From Rhodoblastus sphagnicola (GTDB lineage: Bacteria > Pseudomonadota > Alphaproteobacteria > Rhizobiales > Beijerinckiaceae), in NCBI RefSeq assembly GCF_002937075.1, contig NZ_NHSJ01000045.1, positions 1 through 64,000 on the forward strand: a DNA stretch of 64,000 nucleotides, in the 5' to 3' direction. This document shows positions 16,513 through 26,086 of the stretch, in pieces. The translations under genes were made by a program, and so were the position numbers. The notes under the pieces were generated by a model. The model did no database searches, had not been told where the DNA came from, and worked only from the letters and a program-made list of their open reading frames with translations. The stretch's first letter is position 1, and each line of letters opens with the position of its first letter.

Positions 16513-16536
16513 AACCGGCTGTTAGCGCAGCCGGTT
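16513..16536. terminator. Hairpin overlapping the stop of the gene at 16522
   Basis: Perfect 9-bp arms AACCGGCTG (16513-16521) and CAGCCGGTT (16528-16536) enclose a 6-base loop that contains the stop codon of the minus-strand gene. The run of T after it on the minus strand is short, so terminator function is plausible but not certain. Confidence 0.4.
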
Positions 16537-16773
16537 CTCCTGCCACGCCGCTTTGGGGGTCAGATACGGCCCCTTCGGCGGAAGCTCATCGGCATCGGCG
16601 GCCTGAACCCCCGGATATCTTGACCCATCCTTGATCTCGGCGACACGGCCCTGATTCACGCCGAAGAACGCCGCGATGTCGTGGTGCCGGTCACCCCTGT
16701 TGATCATTCCTCGGATCAATGCGGCATCCTGTGCCGTCAATGCGAGCCCGCTCGGTTCTGCTCTCGTACCCAT
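16522..16773 (-). CDS. Small HTH-like hypothetical protein
   Basis: The 83-residue product contains a helix-turn-helix-like segment (LIRGMINRGDRHHDIAAFFG followed by VNQGRVAEI), similar to the DNA-binding part of small phage or island regulators. An AAGGA lies upstream of the ATG at 16773. It lies next to the DUF3892 gene on the same strand and about 165 bp from the divergent restriction-modification operon, so it could regulate either. Confidence 0.6.
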   Translation of the reverse strand: MGTRAEPSGLALTAQDAALIRGMINRGDRHHDIAAFFGVNQGRVAEIKDGSRYPGVQAADADELPPKGPYLTPKAAWQENRLR

Positions 16774-16938
16774 GAGTCTGTTCCTTTCTATGCTGCGCCG
16801 TCGAGCTCAAGGCCCGATAGCGCCAAGATGGAGGCGGACTCTGGCAAAATCAAGGCATAATCTAACAATTATTTTACGTAGCCTATTACGGTTCATTTTC
16901 GTATTGACGGCAAATAGCGCTGAGCGCATAAGGGCAAC

Positions 16939-17568
16939 ATGAAACGCTCGCCAATGCAAGCCCCGCCTGCGCCGCCTGTCCGCCTTGTGGATATCTCCGA
17001 GGTCTTCGCGGGTATTGGCGTATCCCGCGAAGATTCGCTTGAACGCCCTGGCGAAAAATTGCCGGTCATTGGCGTTCGCGACCTCCAGGATGGCATGGTG
17101 ACCGAGCGCGAGGCGCTGGACACAGTCGGCTTTCCGGACCCATCTCGCGCCAAGACCTATGCCGTTCGCTCGGACGATGTTCTCGTCACCGGGCGCGGCA
17201 CACTGTTGAAGTTTGGGCTGGTTGGCAATGAGACGGCGGGCGCAATCGCCAGCGGCAACGTCATCGTCGTACGACCCAATCCGGCAACGACCGGCGGCGT
17301 GCTCTTCGCGATCCTATCCAGTGAGGTGTTTCGCCCCAAGATCGAAGTGCTGCGTCGGGGAGCGACCACGTTGTTGTCGCTGTCTCCAAAGGACCTTGCC
17401 AAGCTGGAAATCAATTTGCCGCCGCTGGACGAACAGCAGCGCATCGCCGCGTTCGTCAAGGATGCGCAGACCGCTTACCGCACCGCCATCGAGGCCGCAG
17501 ACATCCGCCGCCGGCTCGCGCGACGTTTGATTGACGCGCGTCTCTTCGGCGGCAACCGAAACTATTGA
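16939..17568 (+). CDS. Half-size type I restriction S-subunit-like protein
   Basis: The 209-residue product looks like one half of an HsdS specificity subunit. It has a single target-recognition-like domain and then the conserved end LSLSPKDLAKLEINLPPLDEQQRIA, followed by a helical coil. Full HsdS proteins have two such halves, and a complete HsdS follows downstream at 19093. AAGGG lies just before the ATG. It ends 8 bp before hsdM, so it is the first gene of the operon. It may pair as a half-subunit, give an alternative specificity, or control the system. Its sequence does not say which. Confidence 0.7.
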   Translation: MKRSPMQAPPAPPVRLVDISEVFAGIGVSREDSLERPGEKLPVIGVRDLQDGMVTEREALDTVGFPDPSRAKTYAVRSDDVLVTGRGTLLKFGLVGNETAGAIASGNVIVVRPNPATTGGVLFAILSSEVFRPKIEVLRRGATTLLSLSPKDLAKLEINLPPLDEQQRIAAFVKDAQTAYRTAIEAADIRRRLARRLIDARLFGGNRNY

Positions 17569-17576
17569 GGGAAAAT

Positions 17577-19103
17577 ATGGCAAAGCTCACGCGCAGCGAA
17601 CTGGAAAGTCATCTCTGGAAATCCGCCGATATCCTGCGCGGCTCCATCGATAGCTCCGATTACAAGATTTACATCTTCGGCTTCCTGTTTCTGAAACGCT
17701 TGTCAGACCGGTTTGAAGAAGAGGCGCAGGAGTGTATCCGCAACGGCTTGTCCAAGGACATCGCCTATAGCGACCCCGATGAGCATGAATTTTTTCTCCC
17801 AGAACGCGCGCGCTGGTCAAAGCTCAAGAAGCTGACAACCGGAATTGGCGACCAACTCAACAAGGCGTGCGCCGCAATCGAAGACGAAAACCCCTCGATT
17901 GAGGGCGTCCTCGCTAATATCGATTTCAATTCCGAATCGCGCCTTGGCGACGCCAAGAACAGAGAAGGAGTGCTTGCGCGACTGATCGATCATTTCTCGC
18001 GCATCGACCTGTCCAACACCTCATTGTCCGAGCCGGACATGCTGGGCCGTGCCTATGAATATCTCATTGACAAGTTCGCCGACGACGCGGGCAAGAAGGG
18101 CGGCGAGTTTTACACGCCCCACCATGTCGTGCGCCTGATCGTCGAATTGCTTGACCCTAAGCCGGGAATGCGCATCAGCGATCCGACCTGCGGTTCCGGC
18201 GGCATGTTGATCGAAAGCGCGCGCCACATTGCTGACATCGAACACAAGCGTCTCGGGGAGCCGATCAACATTACGCTGCACGGGCAGGAAAAGAACCTCG
18301 GCACATGGGCCATCGCAAAGATGAACCTGCTGCTGCATGGGTTGCGCGATGCGCGGATTGAAAAAGGCGACACGATCCGCAATCCCCGGCTTCTCGATGA
18401 AGAGGGCAATCTGATCCTTTACGATCGCGTCATTGCAAACCCGCCTTTCTCACTCGATAGCTGGGGCGCGGATGACGTGTCTGGCGAGAATGAGAAGGAA
18501 AGTTTCAATCGCTTCATCTATGGCATTCCGCCCAAGAATATGGGCGATCTCGCCTTTGTGCAGCACATGGTTGCGACGCTCAACGCCAAGGGCGTGTGCG
18601 GTGTCGTCATGCCACATGGCGTACTGTTTCGTGGCTCTGGCGACGGGCGCATTCGCGAGGCGATGCTGAGAGCGGATTTGTTCGAGGCCGTTATTGGACT
18701 GCCGGAAAACTTGTTCGCGGGCACCGGTATTCCCGCGACCATTCTTATCCTCAACAAGGCGAAGCCTAAGTCGCGCAAAGGCAAGTTGCTGTTCGTCCAC
18801 GGCGCGAAGGAGTTCGAGGAGCGACCCAAGAAGAACATCCTTGGAGAGGGCAACATCACCCGTATCGTCGATGCCTTCCGGGCATGGAAGGACGAAGACC
18901 GCTTCTGTCGTGTTGTCGATATGAAGGAAATTGACGAGAACGATTTCAACCTCAACATCTCCCGTTACATCGACACGCTGGAGCCGGAAAAACCGATCGA
19001 TGTGAAAGCCGAACTGAGCAAGCTCTGGGCTGCCGAGAAGGCGCGGGACGAGGCGGCTGCGCGCATGAACGCCCTCCTGAAGGAGATGGGCTATGCCGGG
19101 TGA
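17577..19103 (+). CDS. hsdM: Type I restriction-modification methyltransferase subunit HsdM
   Basis: I start at the ATG 17577 (MAKLTRSELESHLWKSADIL), which has AGGG upstream, rather than the TTG at 17565. The 508-residue protein has the N-terminal HsdM helical domain and the N6-adenine methylase motifs: DPTCGSGGML near residue 201 for SAM binding and NPPF near 287 for catalysis. With two HsdM and one HsdS it methylates adenine at the target site. Its last 11 bp overlap hsdS, so translation is coupled. Confidence 0.95.
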   Translation: MAKLTRSELESHLWKSADILRGSIDSSDYKIYIFGFLFLKRLSDRFEEEAQECIRNGLSKDIAYSDPDEHEFFLPERARWSKLKKLTTGIGDQLNKACAAIEDENPSIEGVLANIDFNSESRLGDAKNREGVLARLIDHFSRIDLSNTSLSEPDMLGRAYEYLIDKFADDAGKKGGEFYTPHHVVRLIVELLDPKPGMRISDPTCGSGGMLIESARHIADIEHKRLGEPINITLHGQEKNLGTWAIAKMNLLLHGLRDARIEKGDTIRNPRLLDEEGNLILYDRVIANPPFSLDSWGADDVSGENEKESFNRFIYGIPPKNMGDLAFVQHMVATLNAKGVCGVVMPHGVLFRGSGDGRIREAMLRADLFEAVIGLPENLFAGTGIPATILILNKAKPKSRKGKLLFVHGAKEFEERPKKNILGEGNITRIVDAFRAWKDEDRFCRVVDMKEIDENDFNLNISRYIDTLEPEKPIDVKAELSKLWAAEKARDEAAARMNALLKEMGYAG

Positions 19104-20400
19104 ACTGCCGCAGGGCTGGACCACCGCACGCTTCCGCGACGCAATGCGCTTGGAGGAGCGGCGCGAGCAGATTGATCCCAATCGAACTTACAAGTTGCTT
19201 GGAGTTCGTTGGTACGGAAACGGCGCATTCCTCCGAGAAGAGCGTTTGGGCGAAGGGTTGTCCGCACAACATATTTACCGGGTGCAGCCGGGAGACGTGA
19301 TTTACAATCGTCTTTTCGCTTGGAAAGGAGCATTCGGGTTAGTGGGCGACAATCTAGCTGGCTGCTACGTGTCAAATGAGTTTCCGCTTTTTGCAGCGCG
19401 GCAAGATTGCGTCGATCCGCAGTTCCTTCTCCGGATTTTGAAACATCCTAGAACGTCAGAACGAGCCAACGCTTTTTCGACTGGCACGACATCAATCAGC
19501 CGAAACCGGCTAGGTGAAGATGACTTCTTGCACTTCCCACTCAACCTTCCACCGCTCGCCGAACAGCGCTCGATAGCTGAAGTGTTGCTCGCGCTCGAGG
19601 ACACTATCGCTGCCATGGGAGAGCTGATCAGGGCGATTGCAAACGCAAAACACGCGACGATGCGTGAGCTTCTTACCCTTGGTATTCGCCGCACCAAGGC
19701 ACCTCTGAAGAAATTGCCCAACCGTTGGGTTCTGGGGCGCATCACCGAAGGTGTCACCCACATCGCTTGTGACTGGGACCTTGTTACACTCACGAAAGTA
19801 GCGAAACTAGAAAGTGGGCATACGCCTAGCCGCGATCAGCCCGACTATTGGGGCGGCGACATTCCTTGGCTGTCGCTCGCGGACACCGACGCACTTGAAG
19901 CGCTCGAAGTCGACCAAACTTCGGAATATGTGACTTCAAAGGGAATTGCACACTCTTCGGCACGAATTCTACCAAAGGATACTGTCGTCTTCTCGCGTAC
20001 TGCAACAGTTGGCAAGGCAACGCGGATGAAGATACCCATGGCGACCAGCCAAGATTTCGCGAATTGGATATGTGGTCCTACACTGCTCCCGGCCTATCTA
20101 GTGCAAGTATTTCGTCACATGGGTCGCGAATGGGAGCGTCTTCAGGAAGGCAGCACACACCAAACGATCTACATGCCAGTGTTCAAAAAACTGCAAATTT
20201 TGCAGCCGCCAAAGATCGAGCAACAGAAAATCGCTGAGATTGGGGAAGCGTTTGACCATCGCATTTCTTGCGAGCGGGCTGCCCTTGCGGGGCTCCTCCA
20301 CAATCGGGCTGCTCTCTCCCAAGAACTCCTTTCTGGTCGTCTTCGCCTTCCCGAAAGCATTGTCGCGCGTCATCGCGACAAGCCGGAACAAGCCGCATGA
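19093..20400 (+). CDS. hsdS: Type I restriction-modification specificity subunit HsdS
   Basis: The 435-residue product has the expected two-fold layout. TRD1 covers about 1-150 and ends in NLPPLAEQRSIAEVL. A central coiled spacer of about 160-200 follows. TRD2 covers about 220-390 with KLESGHTPSRDQPDYWGGDIPWLS and ends in PPKIEQQKIAEIGE. These domains read the two halves of a split DNA target. It starts inside the end of hsdM (11-bp overlap), and its stop overlaps the hsdR start by ATGA. The DNA target cannot be read from sequence. Confidence 0.93.
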   Translation: MPGELPQGWTTARFRDAMRLEERREQIDPNRTYKLLGVRWYGNGAFLREERLGEGLSAQHIYRVQPGDVIYNRLFAWKGAFGLVGDNLAGCYVSNEFPLFAARQDCVDPQFLLRILKHPRTSERANAFSTGTTSISRNRLGEDDFLHFPLNLPPLAEQRSIAEVLLALEDTIAAMGELIRAIANAKHATMRELLTLGIRRTKAPLKKLPNRWVLGRITEGVTHIACDWDLVTLTKVAKLESGHTPSRDQPDYWGGDIPWLSLADTDALEALEVDQTSEYVTSKGIAHSSARILPKDTVVFSRTATVGKATRMKIPMATSQDFANWICGPTLLPAYLVQVFRHMGREWERLQEGSTHQTIYMPVFKKLQILQPPKIEQQKIAEIGEAFDHRISCERAALAGLLHNRAALSQELLSGRLRLPESIVARHRDKPEQAA

Positions 20401-23366
20401 GCCAGGGGGCCGACCAACTAGAACGCGAATGGGTGGAGGAACCCGCCGCCGATCTGTTGCGCGTGTTGTTCGACTACAAGGCCCTGTCGTCTGCAGACGT
20501 GCGTCGCTTGCGTGAGGGGCTATCCGCCGAGCCAGTGTTAACAGTCCGACTCGCCGAATGTCTCGTGCGGCTCAATCCGTGGTTAGGTGAGGACGGCGTG
20601 CGTCGCGCTGTCGCGGCCGTCACGCGTATCGCCGCCGTCGATTTGATGGAGGCCAACGAGAAGGCTCATACGGCCCTCTCCTACGGCGTCACTGCGCCAC
20701 ACACGGAAAACGGCCGCCGGCAGGATCGCAATGTGCGGTTTTTCGATTTCGACGATCCATCAGCCAATGCGTTCGAATTCGCCCGGCAAGTGCCAATCAG
20801 GGGGCCGCGACAGGACATTATCCCGGACATTGTCGTTTACGTGAACGGGTTGCCGCTTGCCGTGATCGAATGCAAGTCCCCGGCGCTGGCGGACCCGATG
20901 GGCGACGCCATTAGCCAGTTTCGGCGCTACGAAAGCCGCGATGAGTTCTCCGGGCTTGGCGCGCCGCGCCTGTTTGAGACAGCACAATTGTCGATCGCGA
21001 TCGCCCATGACGTGGCGAAATACGGCACGACGCTGACACCGGCGCGACAATGGGCGGAGTGGAAGGACCCCTATCCGCTAACGCTCGATGCGTTAACCGC
21101 GCAACTTGGGCGAACGCCAAGCGGGCAAGACATCTTGCTCGCCGGGCTTCTCGCACCCGCCAATCTCGTCGATCTCGTGCGCAATTTCGTGATGTTCGAA
21201 ACCATCAACGGGCGGCGCATCAAGAAGTTCGCGCGCTATCAGCAGTTTGTTGCCGTGGGCAAGGCGATTGAACGCATTCGCGGGGCGGTCAATCCGCAAC
21301 GGCGTGGCGGCGTCATCCACCACACGCAGGGCTCGGGCAAGTCGCTGACCATGGTGTTTCTGGCGACCAAACTTCGCCGCTTACCGGAGGCTGAAAACCC
21401 GACGTTGGTCATTGTCACCGACCGCACCGACCTTGACGACCAGATTGCCGCGCAATTTAAGCGCTCCGGTTTTGCAAACCCCATTCAAGCCGAGAGCGGC
21501 GAAGCGCTGCGCAAGGCCCTTTCCGGTGGCGCGGGAACAACGGTTCTGACAACCGTGCATAAGTTCCACAGCGCCGTGCCAAGGCGCTCCGCCGTCATTT
21601 CCGATGCGAAAAATGTCTTCATCATGGTGGACGAAGCGCACCGCACGCAATATGGCGCGCTCGCCGCCCGCATGCGGGCCGGTCTGCCCAACGCCTGCAT
21701 GCTCGCCTTCACCGGCACGCCCATCGACAAGAAAGACCGCAGCACGCGGGAGGTGTTCGGCGATTACCTTCACCGCTATCTAATTGACCAGGCTGTGAAG
21801 GACGGTGCGACCGTCCCCATTTTCTACGAGATGCGCGATGCGTGCTTGCGGATCGATGGGCGCAACCTTGAAAGCGATATTCGAAACTCCTTCCCAGAAC
21901 TCTCTGACGAAGAGATTGAGAAGCTGAAGCGCGGAATGCGCCTTCAGGAAAAGCTCGCGGGCGCGCCGCAGCGGGTGGAAGCGATCGCCAAGGACATTCT
22001 GGAACACTATCGCTCGACGATCGCGCCGAACGGCTTCAAAGCGCAAATCGTCACGGCAAGCCGTGATGTCGCCGTGAGCTATGTCGAGGCATTGCGTCGT
22101 TTGGGCGCGCCGGAATGCGCGCTGATCATGTCGACGTCGAACAACGACAGCGCCCGGTTGCAGGCGCATCACCTGTCGAAGCGGGAACGCGATGATCGCA
22201 TTTTCCACTTTAAGAAGCCGGACGATCCGCTCAAAATATTGGTTGTCTGCGACATGCTTCTTACCGGCTTCGATGCGCCGGTCGAACAAGTAATTTATCT
22301 CGACGCGCCCCTGCGCGAACACACCCTGTTGCAGGCCATCGCCCGCGTGAACCGAACGGCTGAAGGCAAGACCTATGGGCTCGTGGTCGACTACTGGGGC
22401 GATAACCGACGCATTAGCAACGCACTAGACCTGTTCTCGGAAGAGGACGGCGTGTTGAATGCGCTTCGTCCACTCTCCGAAAAAATCCAGCTGCTGGAAA
22501 GCCGTCACCGCGCGGCCATGCGCCTGTTCGAGGGCGTTGATCGCGCGGATGAAGCGAAGTGCCTCGCGCTGCTCGATCCCGACGACGTCCGGGCTAAATT
22601 CGAACTCGATTTCCTTCGCTTCGCCGAAGCCATGGACATGGTTCTACCCGATCCGAAGGCGCTCGAAGAACCCTACGTCTCTGATTTGAAATGGCTCGCG
22701 CGGTTGCGTGTGACCGCCCGGCGCGCGCATTATCAAGAGCCTTTCGACCCCAAGGACTACGGCGCGAAGGTTGGTGAAATCATCACCAAGCATCTCTCCG
22801 TAGAAGGCGTTGAACAACTTCTGGTCAAACGCGACATCCTTGACCCGGCGTTCAAGCAGCATCTTGACAGTCTGTCCTCGGCGGAAGCCAAGGCCGCAGA
22901 AATCGAGCACGCTATTCGCCATGAAATCCATGTCCATCGTGACGAAAACCCGATGGCCTACGCGTCCCTTTGGGAGCAGCTAGAGAAGATCGTCAATGAA
23001 AGGCGGGAGGCGCGTGTGTCCGCCGCCAGCGCGTTAGCGCGGCTGGAAGAGATGGCGGCGCAAGTTTCAGGCGTTCGGGCGGGTGGAAGCGGATCGGGTC
23101 ACGGGCTTTCGGGAGCAGCTGGCGCGATTCTACCATTCATCGACGACGGCGCAGATATTGAGATTCGTTCAGGCGCTGCCGCTGACGTCGCCAGGGCTCT
23201 GGAAGGCTATGCCGTTGTCGTCGACTGGCAACACAAGGAAGACGTTCAACGCCAGATGCGGCGCGCAATCAAGGAGCGACTGCGGTCTTTCGGAATGGAG
23301 GCCGCAAAAATCGAGGCCGTCACCGCCAAGGTTATGGACGTTGCGCGCGCGAGGTTTGCGCGATGA
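20397..23366 (+). CDS. hsdR: Type I restriction endonuclease subunit HsdR
   Basis: I start at the ATG 20397, which overlaps the hsdS stop (ATGA). The longer frame only reads hsdS in another phase. The 989-residue protein has a PD-(D/E)xK nuclease core near residues 142-162 (PDIVVYVNGLPLAVIECKSP). Superfamily 2 motor motifs follow: Walker A TQGSGKS near 311, DEAH near 412 and later TGTP. A C-terminal helical region binds the methylase. It translocates and cuts unmodified DNA. It is followed by a metallopeptidase gene, also with an ATGA overlap. Confidence 0.95.
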   Translation: MSQGADQLEREWVEEPAADLLRVLFDYKALSSADVRRLREGLSAEPVLTVRLAECLVRLNPWLGEDGVRRAVAAVTRIAAVDLMEANEKAHTALSYGVTAPHTENGRRQDRNVRFFDFDDPSANAFEFARQVPIRGPRQDIIPDIVVYVNGLPLAVIECKSPALADPMGDAISQFRRYESRDEFSGLGAPRLFETAQLSIAIAHDVAKYGTTLTPARQWAEWKDPYPLTLDALTAQLGRTPSGQDILLAGLLAPANLVDLVRNFVMFETINGRRIKKFARYQQFVAVGKAIERIRGAVNPQRRGGVIHHTQGSGKSLTMVFLATKLRRLPEAENPTLVIVTDRTDLDDQIAAQFKRSGFANPIQAESGEALRKALSGGAGTTVLTTVHKFHSAVPRRSAVISDAKNVFIMVDEAHRTQYGALAARMRAGLPNACMLAFTGTPIDKKDRSTREVFGDYLHRYLIDQAVKDGATVPIFYEMRDACLRIDGRNLESDIRNSFPELSDEEIEKLKRGMRLQEKLAGAPQRVEAIAKDILEHYRSTIAPNGFKAQIVTASRDVAVSYVEALRRLGAPECALIMSTSNNDSARLQAHHLSKRERDDRIFHFKKPDDPLKILVVCDMLLTGFDAPVEQVIYLDAPLREHTLLQAIARVNRTAEGKTYGLVVDYWGDNRRISNALDLFSEEDGVLNALRPLSEKIQLLESRHRAAMRLFEGVDRADEAKCLALLDPDDVRAKFELDFLRFAEAMDMVLPDPKALEEPYVSDLKWLARLRVTARRAHYQEPFDPKDYGAKVGEIITKHLSVEGVEQLLVKRDILDPAFKQHLDSLSSAEAKAAEIEHAIRHEIHVHRDENPMAYASLWEQLEKIVNERREARVSAASALARLEEMAAQVSGVRAGGSGSGHGLSGAAGAILPFIDDGADIEIRSGAAADVARALEGYAVVVDWQHKEDVQRQMRRAIKERLRSFGMEAAKIEAVTAKVMDVARARFAR

Positions 23367-24103
23367 ACAGCGGCGAATCGCATCATTTGGATTTTGGCGG
23401 CGAGCTCATCAATTTCTCGATAGAGCGAACGTTACGGCGAAAGACTGTTGCTATTTCAGTCGGCTATGATGGCGTCCGCGTGCTCGCTCCCTTCGATCTC
23501 GATGACGATCGCGTCATTGCAATTGTCCGCCAAAAAGGCCCCTGGCTGTTGCGAAAACAGGCTGGATATCGCGAGCTAGGCGGGACGCCTTCCACGCGTG
23601 AATTCGTCAGCGGCGAGACGTTCCACTATTTGGGTCGACCTTACCGGCTCAAAGTCGTCCCCGACGAGAAGGCGGTCATCACGCGCATTGTCGCACGAGG
23701 GTCGTCACTCCTGGCTCCTGTCTTGCCGAATGCCGGCGCGCCAGTGCGTCGCGCAGCGGTTCGAAGCGCGCTGAGGCATTGGTATCGCGACCATGCAAAA
23801 ATGCATTTTTTGGCGCGGGCAAAAGCAATGGCCGAGCTCCTTGGAATTCCGACGCCAGCGGTGCAAGTCGTCGATCAGTCCAAGCGCTGGGGCAGCTGCG
23901 ACGCCTATGGACGCATCCGGCTGAATTGGCGGCTGATCATGGCATCAATGAAGTCGGTCGATTATGTGATCGCCCATGAGGCTTGTCATATCCTTGAGCA
24001 CAATCATTCTCGACGCTTCTGGAGGTCATTGGAAATAATAATGCCCGACTATCAGATGAGATTGCGCGAACTTGATCGGCAAGGCCATTTATTCATTTGG
24101 TGA
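23363..24103 (+). CDS. YgjP/DUF45-type zinc metallopeptidase of the type I RM operon
   Basis: The 246-residue protein has the YgjP-like (DUF45) fold. It contains an N-terminal beta-rich part, WGSCD near 175-180, and the zinc motif HEACH near 206-210 followed by ILEHNHS and FW. This family sits next to hsdR in many type I systems. It may process or control a subunit, but its role is not established. The ATG overlaps the hsdR stop by four bases, so it belongs to the operon. Confidence 0.85.
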   Translation: MNSGESHHLDFGGELINFSIERTLRRKTVAISVGYDGVRVLAPFDLDDDRVIAIVRQKGPWLLRKQAGYRELGGTPSTREFVSGETFHYLGRPYRLKVVPDEKAVITRIVARGSSLLAPVLPNAGAPVRRAAVRSALRHWYRDHAKMHFLARAKAMAELLGIPTPAVQVVDQSKRWGSCDAYGRIRLNWRLIMASMKSVDYVIAHEACHILEHNHSRRFWRSLEIIMPDYQMRLRELDRQGHLFIW

Positions 24104-24153
24104 AAAAGACTTTGGGCGCGACCTGTCGATATGGGCGACGAAGAGAGTGAGAC

Positions 24154-24912
24154 ATGAAGACGCAGCCAAGGGCGAGAAATGATCATCGCGTGGATGATCG
24201 CGACGCGGATCACGACATCGTGTGCCTCGCACAGCGAATCCAGGACGTGGATCTCGACGCCGTCGCCAGCTTGGCTGCGGCCAGGATTGAGGAAACGGCG
24301 CAGCAATGGCTTGCGAAAAAACCCCTCGATCCCAATGATCCCACCAGCCCCCTGCGGGTCATGGAAGCTTTCGCGCTCGCGAGCTTTCTGACCCTGTTCT
24401 CATCTTCGCTGCTGGGCGTCTCCCCACTCGAACGTTTCATCCGTCAGCGCCGCGCCGACGCCGACGACCTTTGGGGGGAGACGGCCAGGGACAGCACGCT
24501 CCGCTTTGTTTTTTTCGGCCTGCCCGCGGATGTCGAAGCCGCGCATTATCTCCATGACCTGATTGTCGCGACGTTTGAGACCGAGACAACGCGGTTCAAG
24601 CGCGCGGCGCTTGCGGACGCGGGGGACGGGCGGCGGGTTTCGGCGCATTCGTTTCAGATCGGGCTGGCCCATGGGATTTGCGAAAAACTGACGGGCCTCA
24701 AGGCGGAACGCGACGCCGCGAACAGGCGCGCGACCGGCCGCGACCTCGTACCGCTGAAAACGTCGGTCATCGAAGAGGAACTGGAAAAGCTCGGGCTGTC
24801 GTTCCGCGCCAAATCGCAAAACCGCAAGCGAAAGGTGGCCCCAGACGCCTATAACGCGGGCCGTGCGGCCGGCCGGAAATTCGAGCCGCACCGTAGCGTT
24901 TCCGAAACTTGA
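24154..24912 (+). CDS. DUF2786-like mobile-element protein
   Basis: The 252-residue protein carries the conserved block of the DUF2786-related proteins common on plasmids and islands. The visible parts are LRFVFFGLPADVEAAHYLHD, an E-T-x-x-F-K-R stretch, SFQIGLAHGI and then GRDLVPLKTSVIEEEL. The usual N-terminal DUF2786 helical hairpin is not obvious, so I place only the C-terminal part with confidence. Function is unknown. The tail (about 215-252) is Lys/Arg-rich. It lies 50 bp after the RM operon on the same strand and might be read through from it. Confidence 0.65.
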   Translation: MKTQPRARNDHRVDDRDADHDIVCLAQRIQDVDLDAVASLAAARIEETAQQWLAKKPLDPNDPTSPLRVMEAFALASFLTLFSSSLLGVSPLERFIRQRRADADDLWGETARDSTLRFVFFGLPADVEAAHYLHDLIVATFETETTRFKRAALADAGDGRRVSAHSFQIGLAHGICEKLTGLKAERDAANRRATGRDLVPLKTSVIEEELEKLGLSFRAKSQNRKRKVAPDAYNAGRAAGRKFEPHRSVSET

Positions 24913-25171
24913 TCCCGAGGGATGGTCCTTGCCTATCCGGTTAACGTATACACCTACTATATGTAGAGGGATCGCGCGTTTGGTCGAAGGCAGAGAGCGG
25001 CGGAAAAGAGCCATCCCCCCCCTTTGGTCTGACGTTAAATTCGACACCTGCGAAATTAGCGTTTTGAAGCAGATTTCTTTTTGAACGTCGCCCATGCAAG
25101 TTCTTGACGGTTCCCGCGACTCGGCAACTCTTCCATGGGCGTTAGCGTCGCTTTAGAATTGTGAGACAGAG

Positions 25172-25876
25172 ATGGATGAAACTTTTATTCCGCTGCGCCT
25201 TAAGGCATGGAGCCAAACGGCCTACGGATTGTTAATCGCTATTCAAAAATTGAAACGAAGCAAGCCCAATGGGGATATAAATGTATCTGAGATAATTGAG
25301 AGCATTATGAATGGACAAGAATCGCGAATAGGATTTAAATCCGCAATTAAAACCAAACATATTAAGCGGAAATCTATCACTTACTCAATCAAAGATGGTG
25401 CTGCGCAAAAACTGTTCGAAGACGCAGTCAGGTTATTGGTGGCCGATCTTGTCGTCCTATTCGACGACCTCTCATCTGAAATTCTTGCAGCAAACGGCTT
25501 CCTGAACGTCCCAAACGACCCCGGCTCGAAGGCAACATTTCTGCTCGCCCGCCTCAAGGAGAAAGTTGAAAAAGAGGAAACAATCATCCGCCTGAAAGCG
25601 AAAAATGAGCATATAGCAAAGAAGGAAACCGCTCTTAAGGTATGGAGCGCCATAGGGATGATAGAACTAATCGCAATTAGGAATATCATCGTCCATAATA
25701 AGGGCGTGTGGAATGAAACTGCAATCAATTTACTGGCCAAATCTGGGGTCGTCACCCTGCCGAATATAGGGTCGTGCGTCCAATTTACGATGTCAGACCT
25801 GCTCATGTATCGTAGAGCAGTAAGGACGCTTTTGAACAAGGCTATGAGCTTGAGACCCGGAGACTGCGACACATAA
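25172..25876 (+). CDS. HEPN-domain protein, probable ribonuclease or abortive-infection factor
   Basis: The 234-residue protein is helical and Lys/Ile-rich, with base composition clearly more AT-rich than its neighbours, a sign of recent transfer. Residues 170-175 read R-N-I-I-V-H, the Rx4H catalytic motif of HEPN RNases, in the helix context ELIAIRNIIVHNKGVW that is typical of stand-alone HEPN proteins. Such proteins often act as toxins or in phage defence. No obvious MNT antitoxin gene lies next to it, so it may work alone or with a partner elsewhere. Confidence 0.65.
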   Translation: MDETFIPLRLKAWSQTAYGLLIAIQKLKRSKPNGDINVSEIIESIMNGQESRIGFKSAIKTKHIKRKSITYSIKDGAAQKLFEDAVRLLVADLVVLFDDLSSEILAANGFLNVPNDPGSKATFLLARLKEKVEKEETIIRLKAKNEHIAKKETALKVWSAIGMIELIAIRNIIVHNKGVWNETAINLLAKSGVVTLPNIGSCVQFTMSDLLMYRRAVRTLLNKAMSLRPGDCDT

Positions 25877-26086
25877 AATCAAGCGCAAGCTCGACCGCGT
25901 TCCCGTGTCTTGTGGAGGTCGGCTTAGAGCCGAACCCGGTCGATCAGGCCTCTCAATCTGGCTCGCCGCAGGTCTACATGTGAGTGGGTGTATGCGGGAA
26001 CGGATCGTACTTCGCCCGTTTCTTTCACGTTTTTGCGCGTTTGCGGGAAATTTCCCAACGATCACAGTGCCCATCTATATCCCGAC

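Noticed and set aside
16904-16932. TTGACG and CATAAG, 17 bp apart, as the promoter of the RM operon
   Set aside because: It would place the transcript start at or after the ATG at 16939, so a leaderless message would be needed; evidence is too thin to list.
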